A stretch of 64,000 bases of DNA. Origin: Xylocopa sonorina. Taxonomy: Eukaryota > Arthropoda > Insecta > Hymenoptera > Apidae. Every line of letters starts with the position of its first letter. The stretch's first letter is position 1. The notes below the pieces were generated by a model. It was not told the origin of the DNA. It did not search any database and was given only the letters and a program-made list of their open reading frames with translations. This document shows, piece after piece, positions 1 through 12,415 of the stretch. The translations under genes and the position numbers were made by a program. The stretch covers positions 992,001 to 1,056,000 of the forward strand of contig NW_027490138.1 of assembly GCF_050948175.1 (NCBI RefSeq). Direction: 5' to 3'.

Positions 1-78
1 AGAAATGAGATGCGATATCTCGTTTTAAGAAGCATTTGAACACTATTGCTTCGATACGTAGACATCTGCAAACGCTAT

Positions 79-92
79 TTCCTTGCAAGGAA
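79..92. other. Dyad 1: 14-bp perfect palindrome, once per monomer
   Basis: TTCCTTGCAAGGAA equals its own reverse complement. It occurs at the same position in most monomers. Variants change the centre but usually keep the arms: TTCCTAGCAAGGAA, TTCCTAGCGAGGAA, TTCCTTTCAAGGAA and TTCCTTGGAAGGAA all retain TTCCT…AGGAA. The dyad is weaker in TTCCCTGCAAGGAA, TTCCGAGCAAGGAA and the region V form TTCCTTGCTAAGAA. A symmetric site of this size could bind a dimeric protein or form a small cruciform. No function is shown by the sequence itself. Confidence 0.7.
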
Positions 93-185
93 GTGTCGCA
101 TTTACATTCATTTGAAGTGTAGACGAGGAATACATAACACTTCGCAAATCATATTATATCTTACCATAAAACATAGAAATGAGAT

Positions 186-195
186 GCGATATCGC
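186..195. other. Dyad 2, A form: GCGATATCGC palindrome
   Basis: GCGATATCGC is a 10-bp perfect palindrome present in nearly every A monomer. Its centre lies 105 bp downstream of the centre of dyad 1 and 69 bp upstream of dyad 1 in the next monomer. Exceptions include GATATTGTG monomers near 27321, 29061, 33759 and 35499 and GACATCGCG monomers near 24711, 25570 and 26625. Function is unknown. Confidence 0.65.
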
Positions 196-574
196 GTTTT
201 AAGAAGCATCAGAAATCCATTGCTACGATACGTAGACATCTGCAAACGCTATTCCCTTGCAAGGAAGTGTCGCATTTACATTCATTTGAAGTGTAGACGA
301 GGAATACATAACACTTCGCAAATCATATTATACCTTACCATGAAACATAGAAATGAGATGCGATATCGCGTTTTAAGAAGCATTAGAACTCTATTGCTAT
401 GATACGTAGACATCTGCAAACGCTATTTCCTTGCAAGGAAGTGTCGCATTTACATTCATTTGAAGTGTAGACGGGGAATACGTGATACTTCGCAAATCAT
501 ATTATATCTTACCATGAAACATAGAAATGAGATGCGATATCGCGATTTAAGAAGCTTTAGAACACTATTGCTTC

Positions 575-748
575 GATACGTAGACATCTGCAAACGCTAT
601 TTCCTTGCAAGGAAGTGTCGCATTTACATTCATTTGAATCGTAGACGAGGAATGCATAACACTTCGCAATGAATATTATATCTTATCATGAAACATAGAT
701 ATGAGATGCAATATCTCGTTTTAAGAAGCATTTGAACTCTATTGCTTC
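575..748 (+). repeat. Reference B-type monomer (174 bp)
   Basis: This is a representative B monomer. It differs from A at linked diagnostic sites: TTTGAATCGTAGACGAGG instead of GAAGTG, AATGCATAACACTTCGCAAT followed by GAAT, TTATCATG instead of TTACCATG, CATAGATATGAG, GCAATATCTCG instead of GCGATATCGCG, and AAGCATTTGAAC. Two of these changes put TGA codons into the frame that is open in A. B monomers usually occur singly between runs of A, so they set the boundaries of most higher-order units. Short B-B-B runs exist, for example around 32650-33080. Confidence 0.92.
703..717. other. Dyad 2, B form: GAGAT-GCAAT-ATCTC inverted repeat
   Basis: In B monomers the A palindrome is lost, but the same place carries 5-bp arms GAGAT and ATCTC around a 5-bp centre. 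The GCAGT version in region I B monomers leaves both arms intact. Hybrid monomers with GAGATGCGATATCTC (near 7-21, 5580, 8193 and 17250) have the B arms around the A centre. Function is unknown. Confidence 0.6.
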
Positions 749-1096
749 GATACGTAGACATCTGCAAACGCTATTTCCCTGCAAGGAAGTGTCGCATTTA
801 CATTCATTTGAGGTGTAGACGAGGAATACATAACACTTCGCAAATCATATTATATCTTACCATGAAACATAGAAATGAGATGCGATATCGCGTTTTAAGA
901 ATCATTAGAAATCTATTGCTACGATACGTAGACATCTGCAAACGCTATTTCCTTGCAAGGAAGTGTCGCATTTACATTCATTTGAATCGTAGTCGAGGAA
1001 TGCATAACACTTCGCTATGAATATTATATCTTATCATAAAACATAGATATGAGATGCAGTATCTCGTTTTAAGAAGCATTCAAACTCTATTGCTTC

Positions 1097-1270
1097 GATA
1101 CGTAGACATCTGCAGACGCTATTTCCTAGCAAGGAAGTGTCGCATTTACATTCATTTGATGTGTAGACGAGGAATACATGACACTTCGCAAATCATATTA
1201 CATCTTACCATGAAACATAGAAATGAGATGCGATATCGCGTTTTAAGAAGCATTAGAACTCTATTGCTAC
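1097..1270 (+). repeat. A-subtype monomer with CAGACGC / CCTAGCAAGG / TGTGTAG
   Basis: This A-subtype has TGCAGACGC, TTCCTAGCAAGGAA, TTTGATGTGTAGACGAGG and AATACATGACACTTCGC. It follows a B-like monomer and is the third member (c) of the tetramers that dominate the first 22 kb. The altered centre of dyad 1 keeps the TTCCT and AGGAA arms. Related CAGACGC monomers with GAAGTG instead of TGTGTAG recur throughout the window. Confidence 0.85.
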
Positions 1271-2420
1271 GATACCTAGACATCTGCAGACGCTATTTCC
1301 TAGCAAGGAAGTGTCGCATTTACTTTCATTTGAATCGTAGACGAGGAATGCATAACACTTCGCAAATCATATTATACTTTACCATGAAACATAGAAATGA
1401 GATGCGATATCGCGTTTTAAGAAGAATTAGAACACTATTGCTACGATAGGTAGACATCTGCAGACGCTATTTCCTAGCAAGGAAGTGTCGCATTTACATT
1501 CATTTGAAGTGTAGACGAGGAATACATAACACTTCGCAAATCATATTATATCTTACCATAAAACATAGAAATGAGATGCGATATCGCGTTTTAAGAAGCA
1601 TCAGAAATCCATTGCTACGATACGTAGACATCTGCAAACGCTATTTCCTTGCAAGGAAGAGTCGCATTTACATTCATTTGAAGTGTAGACGAGGAATACA
1701 TAACACTTCGCAAGTCATATTATATCTTACCATAAAACATAGAAATGAGATGCGATATCGCGTTTTAAGAAGCATCAGAAATCCATTGCTACGATACGTA
1801 GACATCTGCAAGCGCTATTTCCTTGCAAGGAAGTGTCGCATTTACATTCATTTGAAGTGTAGACGAGGAATACATAACACTTCGCAAATCATACTATACC
1901 TTACCATGAAACATAGAAATGAGATGCGATATCGCGTTTTAAGAAGAATTAGAACACTATTGCTACGATAGGTAGACATTTGCAAACGCTATTTCCTTGC
2001 AAGGAAGTGTCGCATTTACATTCATTTGAACCGTAGACGAGGAAAAGCATAACACTTCGCAATGAATATTATATCTTATCATGAAACATAGATATGAGAT
2101 GCAATATCTCGTTTTAAGAAGCATTTGAACTCTATTGCTTCGATACGTAGACATCTGCAAACGCTATTTCCCTGCAAGGAAGTGTCGCATTTACATTCAT
2201 TTGAGGTGTAGACGAGGAATACATAACACTTCGCAAATCATATTATATCTTACCATGAAACATAGAAATGAGGTGCGATATCGCGTTATAAGAAGCATTA
2301 GAAATCTATTGCTACGATACGTAGACATCCGCAAACGCTATTTCCTTGCAAGGAAGTGTCGCATTTACTTTCATTTGAATCGTAGACGAGGAATGCATAA
2401 CACTTCGCAATGTATATTAT

Positions 2421-3901
2421 ATCTTATCATGAAATGTAGATATGAGATGCAATATCTCGTTTTAAGAAGCATTTGAACTCTATTGCTTCGATACGTAAAC
2501 ATCTGCAAACGCTATTTCCCTGCAAGGAAGTGTCGCATTTACATTCATTTGAGGTGTAGACGAGGAATACATAACAGTTCGCAAATCATATTATATCTTA
2601 CCATGAAACATAGAAATGAGATGCGATATCGCGTTTTAAGAAGCATTAGAAATCTATTGCTACGATACGTAGACATCTGCAAACGCTATTTCCTTGCAAG
2701 GAAGTGTCGCATTTACATTCATTTGAATCGTAGTCGAGGAATGCATAACACTTCGCTATGAATATTATATCTTATCATAAAACATAGATATGAGATGCAG
2801 TATCTCGTTTTAAGAAGCATTTAAACTCTATTGCTTCGATACGTAGACATCTGCAGACGCTATTTCCTAGCAAGGAAGTGTCGCATTTACATTCATTTGA
2901 TGTGTAGACGAGGAATACATGACACTTCGCAAATCATATTACATCTTACCATGAAACATAGAAATGAGATGCGATATCGCGTTTTAAGAAGCATTAGAAC
3001 TCTATTGCTACGATACCTAGACATCTGCAGACGCTATTTCCTAGCAAGGAAGTGTCGCATTTACTTTCATTTGAATCGTAGACGAGGAATGCATAACACT
3101 TCGCAAATCATATTATACCTTACCATGAAACATAGAAATGAGATGCGATATCACGTTTTAAGAAGAATTAGAACACTATTGCTACGATAGGTAGACATCT
3201 GCAGACGCTATTTCCTAGCAAGGAAGTGCCGCATTTACATTCATTTGAAGTGTAGACGAGGAATACATAACACTTCGCAAATCATATTATATCTTACCAT
3301 AAAACATAGAAATGAGATGCGATATCGCGTTTTAAGAAGCATCAGAAATCCATTGCTACGATACGTAGACATCTGCAAACGCTATTTACTTGCAAGGAAG
3401 TGTCGCATTTACATTCATTTGAAGTGTAGACGAGGAATACATAACACTTCGCAAATCATATTATATCTTACCATAAAACATAGAAATGAGATGCGATATC
3501 GCGTTTTAAGAAGCATCAGAAATCCATTGCTACGATACGTAGACATCTGCAAGCACTATTTCCTTGCAAGGAAGGGTCGCATTTACATTCATTTGAAGTG
3601 TAGACGAGGAATACATAACACTTCGCAAATCATATTATACCTTACCATGAAACATAGAAATGAGATGCGATATCGCGTTTTAAGAAGAATTAGAACACTA
3701 TTGCTACGATAGGTAGACATTTGCAAACGCTATTTCCTTGCAAGGAAGTGTCGCATTTACATTCATTTGAACCGTAGACGAGGAAAAGCATAACACTTCG
3801 CAATGAATATTATATCTTATCCTGAAACATAGATATGAGATGCAATATCTCGTTTTAAGAAGCATTTGAACTCTATTGCTTCGATACGTAGACATCTGCA
3901 A
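2421..3901. repeat. 1741-bp-shift higher-order unit, copy 2
   Basis: This is the second copy of the 10-monomer unit, with the same succession of variants as 680-2160 and a few private substitutions such as CGTAAACATCTGC near 2496 and GAAGGGTCGC near 3572. It is followed by a block (3600-4360) that has its own partner 18 kb away rather than a third copy of this unit. Confidence 0.76.
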
Positions 3902-4360
3902 ACGCTATTTCCTTGCAAGGAAGTGTCGCATTCACATTCATTTGAAGTGTAGACGAGGTATACATAACACTTCGCAAATCATGTTATATCTTACCATGAA
4001 ACATAGAAATGAGATGCGATATCGCGTTGTAAGAAGCATTAGAACTCTATTGCTTCGATACGTAGACATCTGCAAACGCTATTTCCTTGCAAGGAAGTGT
4101 CGCATTTACATTCACTTGAAGTGTAGGCGAGGAATACATAACACTTCGCAAATCATATTATACCTTACCATGAAACATAGAAATGAGATGCGATATCGCG
4201 TTTTAAGAATTATAAGAACTCTATTGCTACGATACGTAGACATCTGCAAACGCTATTTCCTTGCAAGGAAGTGTCGCATTTACATTCATTTGAATCGTAG
4301 ACGAGGAATGCATAACACTTCGCAATGAATATTATATCTTATCATGAAACATAGATATGA
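3600..4360. repeat. 18.3-kb-distant duplicated block, copy 1
   Basis: This block shares rare variants with 21889-22649: GAGGTATACATAAC, GCGTTGTAAGAAGC, TTCACTTGAAGTGTAGGCG and AAGAATTATAAGAAC, in the same order. The shift is 18289 bp, which is 105 x 174 plus 19, exactly the number of one-base tagged insertions I count between the copies. Confidence 0.82.
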
Positions 4361-5796
4361 GATGCAATATCTCGTTTTAAGAAGCATTTGAACTCTATTG
4401 CTTCGATACGTAGACATCTGCAAACGCTATTTCCCTGCAAGGAAGTGTCGCATTTACATGCATTTGAGGTGTAGACGAGGAATACATAACACTTCGCAAA
4501 TCATATTATATCTTACCATGAAACATTGAAATGAGATGCGATATCGCCGTTTTAAAAAGCATTAGAAATCTACTGCTACGATACGTAGACATCTGCAAAC
4601 GCTATTTCCTAGCGAGGAAGTATCGCATTCACATTCATTTGAAGTGTAGACGAGGAATACATAACACTTCGCAAATCATGTTATATCTTACCATGAAACA
4701 TAGAAATGAGATGCGATATCGCGTTTTAAGAATCATAAGAACTCTATTGCTACGATACCTAGACATCTGCAGACGCTATTTCCTAGCGAGAAAGTGTCGC
4801 ATTCACATTCATTTGAAGTGTAGACGAAGAATACATAACACTTCGCAAATCATATTATACCTTACCATGAAACATAGAAATTAGATGCGATATATCGTTT
4901 TAAGAATCATAAGAACTCTATTGCTACGATACGTAGACATCTGCAAACGCTATTTCCTTGCAAGGAAGTGTCGCATTTACATTCATTTGAATCGTAGACG
5001 AGGAATGCATAACACTTCGCAAATCATATTACATCTTACCATGAAACGTAGAAATGAGATGCGATATCGCGTTTTAAGAAGCATTAGAACTCTATTGCTA
5101 CGATACCCAGACATCTGCAGACGCTATTACCTAACAAGGTAGTGTCGCATTTACATTCATTTGAAGTGTAGACGAGGAATACATGACACATAGCTAATCA
5201 TCTTATATCTTACCATGAAACATAGAAATGAGGTGCGATATCGCGTTTTAAGAAGCATTAGAAAGCTATTGCTACGATACGTAGACATCTGCAAAGGCTA
5301 TTTCCTAGCGGGGAAGTATCGCATTCACATTCATTTGAAGTATAGACGAGGAATACATGACACTTCGCAAATCATGTTATATCTTACCATGAAACATAGA
5401 AATGAGATGCGATATCGCGTTTTAGGAAGCATTAGAAAGCTATTGCTACGATACGTAGACATCTGCAAACGCTATTTCCTAGCGAGGAAGTATCACATTC
5501 ACATTCATTTGAAGTGTAGACGAGGAATACATAACACTTCGCAAATCATATTATATCTTACCATGAATCATAGAAATGAGATGCGATATCTCGTTTTAAG
5601 AAGCATTTGAACTCTATTGCTTCGATACGTAGACATCTGCAAACGCTATTTCCTTGCAAGGAAGTGTCGCATTTACATTCATTTGAATCGTAGTCGAGGA
5701 ATGCATAACACTTCGCTATGAATATTATATCTTATCATAAAACATAGATATGAGATGCAGTATCTCGTTTTAAGAAGCATTTAAACTCTATTGCTT

Positions 5797-7190
5797 CGAT
5801 ACGTAGACATCTGCAGACGCTATTTCCTAGCAAGGAAGTGTCGCATTTACATTCATTTGATGTGTAGACGAGGAATACATGACACTTCGCAAATCATGTT
5901 ATATCTTACCATGAAACATAGAAATGAGTTGCGATATCGCGTTTTAGGAAGCATCAGAAATCCATTGCTACGATACGTAGACATCTGCAAACGCTATTTC
6001 CTTGCAAGGAAGTGTCGCATTTACATTCATTTGAAGTGTAGACGAGGAATACATGACACTTCGCAAATCATGTTATATCTTACCATGAAACATAGAAATG
6101 AGATGCGATATCGCGTTTTAAGGAGAATTAGAACACTATTGCTACGATAGGTAGACATTTGCAAACGCTATTTCCTTGCAAGGAAGTGTCGCATTTACAT
6201 TCATTTGAACCGTAGACGAGGAAAAGCATAACACTTCGCAATGAATATTATATCTTACCATGAAACATAGAAATGAGATGCGATATCGCGTTTTAAGAAG
6301 CATTAGAAATCTATTGCTACGATACGTAGACATCTGCAAACGCTATTTCCTTGCAAGGAAGTGTCGCATTTACATTCATTTGAATCGTAGTCGAGGAATG
6401 CATAACACTTCGCTATGAATATTATATCTTATCATAAAACATAGATATGAGATGCAGTATCTCGTTTTAAGAAGCATTTAAACTCTATTGCTTCGATACG
6501 TAGACATCTGCAGACGCTATTTCCTAGCAAGGAAGTGTCGCATTTACATTCATTTGATGTGTAGAGGAGGAATACATGACACTTCGCAAATCATATTACA
6601 TCTTACCATGAAACATAGAAATGAGATGCGATATCGCGTTTTAAGAAGCATTAGAACACTATTGCTACGATAGGTAGACATCTGCAGACGCTATTTCCTA
6701 GCAAGGAAGTGTCGCATTTACATTCATTTGAAGTGTAGACGAGGAATACATAACACTTCGCAAATCATATTATATCTTACCATAAAACATAGAAATGAGA
6801 TGCGATATCGCGTTTTAAGAAGCATCAGAAATCCATTGCTACGATACGTAGACATCTGCAAACGCTATTTCCTTGCAAGGAAGTGTCGCATTTACATTCA
6901 TTTGAAGTGTAGACGAGGAATACATAACACTTCGCAAATCATATTATATCTTACCATAAAACATAGAAATGAGATGATATATCGCGTTTTAAGAGGCATC
7001 AGAAATCCATTGCTACGATACGTAGACATCTGCAAGCGCTATTTCCTTGCAAGGAAGTGTCGCAGATACATTCATTTGAAGTGTAGACGAGGAATACATA
7101 ACACTTCGCAAATCATATTATACCTTACCATGAAACATAGAAATGAGATGCGATATCGCGTTTTAAGAAGAATTAGAACACTATTGCTAC
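5797..7190. repeat. 697-bp tetramer phase, first occurrence
   Basis: The c monomer (TGTGTAG) at about 5797 recurs at about 6494, 697 bp later, or four monomers plus one tagged base. Members in order are a tagged GAACCG…GAGGAAAAGC monomer, a TCGTAGTCGAGG B-like monomer, a TGTGTAG monomer and an A monomer. The second c monomer here has GTAGAGGAGG, a private change. Confidence 0.7.
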
Positions 7191-7250
7191 GATAGGTAGA
7201 CATTTGCAAACGCTATTTCCTTGCAAGGAAGTGTCGCATTTACATTCATT
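6145..7250. repeat. 6271-bp-shift duplication, copy 1
   Basis: This 1.1 kb segment is repeated at 12416-13521. Shared private variants are GAGATGATATATCGCG, TTTTAAGAGGCATCAG and TCGCAGATACATTC (near 6970-7070). The shift of 6271 bp equals 36 x 174 plus 7 tagged insertions. Confidence 0.8.
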
Positions 7251-10200
7251 TGAATCGTAGACGAGGAATGCATAACACTTCGCAATGAATATTATATCTT
7301 ATCATGAAACATAGATATGAGATGCAATATCTCGTTTTAAGAAGCATTTGAACTCTATTGCTTCGATACGTAGACATCTGCAAACGCTATTTCCCTGCAA
7401 GGAAGTGTCGCATTTACATGCATTTGAGGTGTAGACGAGGAATACATAACACTTCGCAAATCATATTATATCTTACCATGAAACATAGAAATGAGATGCG
7501 ATATCGCCGTTTTAAGAATCATAAGAACTCTATTGCTACGATACCTAGACATCTGCAGACGCTATTTCCTAGCGAGAAAGTGTCGCATTCACATTCATTT
7601 GAAGTGTAGACGAAGAATACATAACACTTCGCAAATCATATTATACCTTACCATGAAACATAGAAATTAGATGCGATATATCGTTTTAAGAATCATAAGA
7701 ACTCTATTGCTACGATACGTAGACATCTGCAAACGCTATTTCCTTGCAAGGAAGTGTCGCATTTACATTCATTTGAATCGTAGACGAGGAATGCATAACA
7801 CTTCGCAAATCATATTACATCTTACCATGAAACGTAGAAATGAGATGCGATATCGCGTTTTAAGAAGCATTAGAACTCTATTGCTACGATACCCAGACAT
7901 CTGCAGACGCTATTACCTAACAAGGTAGTGTCGCATTTACATTCATTTGAAGTGTAGACGAGGAATACATGACACATAGCTAATCATCTTATATCTTACC
8001 ATGAAACATAGAAATGAGGTGCGATATCGCGTTTTAAGAAGCATTAGAAAGCTATTGCTACGATACGTAGACATCTGCAAACGCTATTTCCTAGCGAGGA
8101 AGTATCGCATTCACATTCATTTGAAGTGTAGACGAGGAATACATAACACTTCGCAAATCATATTATATCTTACCATGAATCATAGAAATGAGATGCGATA
8201 TCTCGTTTTAAGAAGCATTTGAACTCTATTGCTTCGATACGTAGACATCTGCAAACGCTATTTCCTTGCAAGGAAGTGTCGCATTTACATTCATTTGAAG
8301 TGTAGACGAGGAATACATAACACTTCGCAAATCATATTATATCTTACCATAAAACATAGAAATGAGATGCGATATCGCGTTTTAAGAAGCATCAGAAATC
8401 CATTGCTACGATACGTAGACATCTGCAAACGCTATTCCCTTGCAAGGAAGTGTCGCATTTACATTCATTTGAACCGTAGACGAGGAAAAGCATAACACTT
8501 CGCAATGAATATTATATCTTACCATGAAACATAGAAATGAGATGCGATATCGCGTTTTAAGAAGCATTAGAAATCTATTGCTACGATACGTAGACATCTG
8601 CAAACACTATTTCCTTGCAAGGAAGTGTCGCATTTACATTCATTTGAATCGTAGTCGAGGAATGCATAACACTTCGCTATGAATATTATATCTTATCATA
8701 AAACATATATATGAGATGCAGTATCTCGTTTTAAGAAGCATTTAAACTCTATTGCTTCGATACGTAGACATCTGCAGACGCTATTTCCTAGCAAGGAAGT
8801 GTCGCATTTACATTCATTTGATGTGTAGACGAGGAATACATGACACTTCGCAAATCATGTTATATCTTACCATGAAACATAGAAATGAGTTGCGATATCG
8901 CGTTTTAGGAAGCATCAGAAATCCATTGCTACGATACGTAGACATCTGCAAACGCTATTTCCTTGCAAGGAAGTGTCGCATTTACATTCATTTGAAGTGT
9001 AGACGAGGAATACATAACACTTCGCAAATCATATTATACCTTACCATGAAACATAGAAATGAGATGCGATATCGCGTTTTAAGAAGAATTAGAACACTAT
9101 TGCTACGATAGGTAGACATTTGCAAACGCTATTTCCTTGCAAGGAAGTGTCGCATTTACATTCATTTGAACCGTAGACGAGGAAAAGCATAACACTTCGC
9201 AATGAATATTATATCTTACCATGAAACATAGAAATGAGATGCGATATCGCGTTTTAAGAAGCATTAGGAATCTATTGCTACGATACGTAGACATCTGCAA
9301 ACGCTATTTCCTTGCAAGGAAGTGTCGCATTTACATTCATTTGAATCGTAGTCGAGGAATGCATAACACTTCGCTATGAATATTATATCTTATCATAAAA
9401 CATAGATATGAGATGCAGTATCTCGTTTTAAGAAGCATTTAAACTCTATTGCTTCGATACGTAGACATCTGCAGACGCTATTTCCTAGCAAGGAAGTGTC
9501 GCATTTACATTCATTTGATGTGTAGACGAGGAATACATGACACTTCGCAAATCATATTACATCTTACCATGAAACATAGAAATGAGATGCGATATCGCGT
9601 TTTAAGAAGCATTAGAACTATATTGCTACGATACCTAGACATCTGCAGACGCTATTTCCTAGCAAGGAAGTGTCGCATTTACTTTCATTTGAATCGTAGA
9701 CGAGGAATGCATAACACTTCGCAAATCATATTATACCTTACCATGAAACATAGAAATGAGATGCGATATCGCGTTTTAAGAAGAATTAGAACACTATTGC
9801 TACGATAGGTAGACATCTGCAGACGCTATTTCCTAGCAAGGAAGTGTCGCATTTACATTCATTTGAAGTGTAGACGAGGAATACATAACACTTCGCAAAT
9901 CATATTATATCTTACCATAAAACATAGAAATGAGATGCGATATCGCGTTTTAAGAAGCATCAGAAATCCATTGCTACGATACGTAGACATCTGCAAACGC
10001 GATTTCCTTGCAAGGAAGTGTCGCATTTACATTCATTTGAAGTGTAGACGAGGAATACATAACACTTCGCAAATCATATTATATCTTACCATAAAACATA
10101 GAAATGAGATGCGATATCGCGTTTTAAGAAGCATCAGAAGTCCATTGCTACGATACGTAGACATCTGCAAGCGCTATTTCCTTGCAAGGAAGTGTCGCAT

Positions 10201-10900
10201 TTACATTCATTTGAAGTGTAGACGAGGAATACATAACACTTCGCAAATCATATTATATCTTACCATAAAACATAGAAATGAGATGCGATATCGCGTTTTA
10301 AGAAGCATCAGAAATCCATTGCTACGATACGTAGACATCTGCAAACGCTATTCCCTTGCAAGGAAGTGTCGCATTTACATTCATTTGAACCGTAGACGAG
10401 GAAAAGCATAACACTTCGCAATGAATATTATATCTTACCATGAAACATAGAAATGAGATGCGATATCGCGTTTTAAGAAGCATTAGAAATCTATTGCTAC
10501 GATACGTAGACATCTGCAAACGCTATTTCCTTGCAAGGAAGTGTCGCATTTACATTCATTTGAATCGTATTCGAGGAATGCATAACACTTCGCTATGAAT
10601 ATTATATCTTATCATAAAACATAGATATGAGATGCAGTATCTCGTTTTAAGAAGCATTTAAACTCTATTGCTTCGATACTTAGACATCTGCAGACGCTAT
10701 TTCCTAGCAAGGAAGTGTCGCATTTACATTCATTTGATGTGTAGACGAGGAATACATGACACTTCGCAAATCATGTTATATCTTACCATGAAACATAGAA
10801 ATGAGTTGCGATATCGCGTTTTAGGAAGCATCAGAAATCCATTGCTACGATACGTAGACATCTGCAAACGCTATTTCCTTGCAAGGAAGTGTCGCATTTG
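7220..10900. repeat. 9058-bp-shift duplication, copy 1
   Basis: This segment matches 16278-19958. Markers in order: TTTACATGCATTTGAGG, the ATCGCCG insertion, GAAATTAGATGCGATATATC, TATTACCTAACAAGGTAG, ACACATAGCTAATCATC, CTATTCCCTTGC with the tagged insertion, and AACGCGATTTCC. The shift is 52 x 174 plus 10 tagged insertions. Confidence 0.82.
8410..8584 (+). repeat. Tagged 175-bp monomer (a) with GAGGAAAAGC insertion
   Basis: This monomer is one base longer than the consensus because GAGGAATGC is replaced by GAGGAAAAGC, always after GAACCGTAGAC. I count 18 copies of this variant, near 2045, 3787, 6215, 8486, 9183, 10402, 11099, 12493, 13538, 14757, 15454, 17544, 18241, 19460, 20157, 20854, 22073 and 23117, and none later. 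The extra base shifts the open frame by one each time. It is a clean lineage marker for region I and the first member of the a-b-c-d tetramer. Confidence 0.9.
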
Positions 10901-12393
10901 CATTCATTTGAAGTGTAGACGAGGAATACATAACACTTCGCAAATCATATTATACCTTACCATGAAACATAGAAATGAGATGCGATATCGCGTTTTAAGA
11001 AGAATTAGAACACTATTGCTACGATAGGTAGACATTTGCAAACGCTATTTCCTTGCAAGGAAGTGTCGCATTTACATTCATTTGAACCGTAGACGAGGAA
11101 AAGCATAACACTTCGCAATGAATATTATATCTTACCATGAAACATAGAAATGAGATGCGATATCGCGTTTTAAGGAGCATTAGGAATCTATTGCTACGAT
11201 ACGTAGACATCTGCAAACGCTATTTCCTTGCAAGGAAGTGTCGCATTTACATTCATTTGAATCGTAGTCGAGGAATGCATAACACTTCGCTATGAATATT
11301 ATATCTTATCATAAAACATAGATATGAGATGCAGTATCTCGTTTTAAGAAGCATTTAAACTCTATTGCTTCGATACGTAGACATCTGCAGAAGCTATTTC
11401 CTAGCAAGGAAGTGTCGCATTTACATTCATTTGATGTGTAGACGAGGAATACATGACACTTCGCAAATCATATTACATCTTACCATTAAACATAGAAATG
11501 AGATGCGATATCGCGTTTTAAGAAGCATTAGAACTCTATTGCTACGATACCTAGACATCTGCAGACGCTATTTCCTAGCAAGGAAGTGTCGCATTTACTT
11601 TCATTTGAATCGTAGACGAGGAATGCATAACACTTCGCAAATCATATTATACCTTACCATGAAACATAGAAATGAGATGCGATATCGCGTTTTAAGAAGA
11701 ATTAGAACACTATTGCTACGATAGGTAGACATCTGCAGACGCTATTTCCTAGCAAGGAAGTGTCGCATTTACATTCATTTGAAGTGTAGACGAGGAATAC
11801 ATAACACTTCGCAAATCATATTATATCTTACCATAAAACATAGAAATGAGATGCGATATCGCGTTTTAAGAAGCATCAGAAATCCATTGCTACGATACGT
11901 AGACATCTGCAAACGCGATTTCCTTGCAAGGAAGTATCGCATTTACATTCATTTGAATCGTAGACGAGGAATGCATAACACTTCGCAATGAATATTATAT
12001 CTTATCATGAAACATAGATATGAGATGCAATATCTCGTTTTAAGAAGCATTTGAACTCTATTGCTTCGATACGTAGACATCTGCAAACGCTATTTCCCTG
12101 CAAGGAAGTGTCGCATTTACATGCATTTGAGGTGTAGACGAGGAATACATAACACTTCGCAAATCATATTATATCTTACCATGAAACATAGAAATGAGAT
12201 GCGATATCGCCGTTTTAAGAATCATAAGAACTCTATTGCTACGATACCTAGACATCTGCAGACGCTATTTCCTAGCGAGAAAGTGTCGCATTCACATTCA
12301 TTTGAAGTGTAGACGAAGAATACATAACACTTCGCAAATCATATTATACCTTACCATGAAACATAGAAATTAGATGCGATATATCGTTTTAAG
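9003..12393. repeat. 4355-bp-shift duplication, copy 1
   Basis: This segment matches 13358-16748. Shared private variants in order are AACTATATTGC, AACGCGATTTCC, CAGAAGTCCATTGC, TCGTATTCGAGG, GATACTTAGAC, GCATTTGCATTC, TTAAGGAGCATTAGG, GCAGAAGCTATTTCC and ACCATTAAACATAG. The shift of 4355 bp is 25 x 174 plus 5 tagged insertions. Confidence 0.85.
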
Positions 12394-12415
12394 AAGCATC
12401 AGAAATCCATTGCTA

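Larger units (their letters stand above)
53..226 (+). repeat. Reference A-type monomer (174 bp)
   Basis: This is a representative A monomer, numbered from GATACGTAGAC. Its diagnostic segments in order are TGCAAACGC, the dyad TTCCTTGCAAGGAA, TTTGAAGTGTAGACGAGG, AATACATAACACTTCGCAAA, CATAGAAATGAG, the dyad GCGATATCGC and GTTTTAAGAAGC. One forward frame is free of stops across all 58 codons. Because 174 is divisible by 3, that frame stays open through consecutive A monomers. This copy has the ACCATAAAAC and AGCATCAGAAATCC variants. A monomers are the majority type in the window. Confidence 0.93.
1..275. repeat. Window-start block, copy of 8184-8458 and 17242-17516
   Basis: The window opens inside a hybrid monomer with A-type CATAGAAATGAG-like sequence followed by B-type ATATCTCG and CATTTGAAC. 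The same hybrid followed by two A monomers, the second with the rare CTATTCCCTTGC variant, recurs 8183 bp and 17241 bp downstream. After that the copies differ, because here the second monomer continues as GAAGTG rather than GAACCG. Confidence 0.7.
680..2160. repeat. 1741-bp-shift higher-order unit, copy 1
   Basis: This segment matches the segment 1741 bp downstream (10 monomers plus one tagged insertion at about 2045). Shared order: a B tail, an A monomer with TTCCCTGCAAGG and GAGGTGTAG, a B monomer with TCGTAGTCGAGG and CGCTATGAAT, a TGTGTAG monomer, CGATACCTAG and CGATAGGTAG monomers, then GAACCG plus the insertion. Confidence 0.78.
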
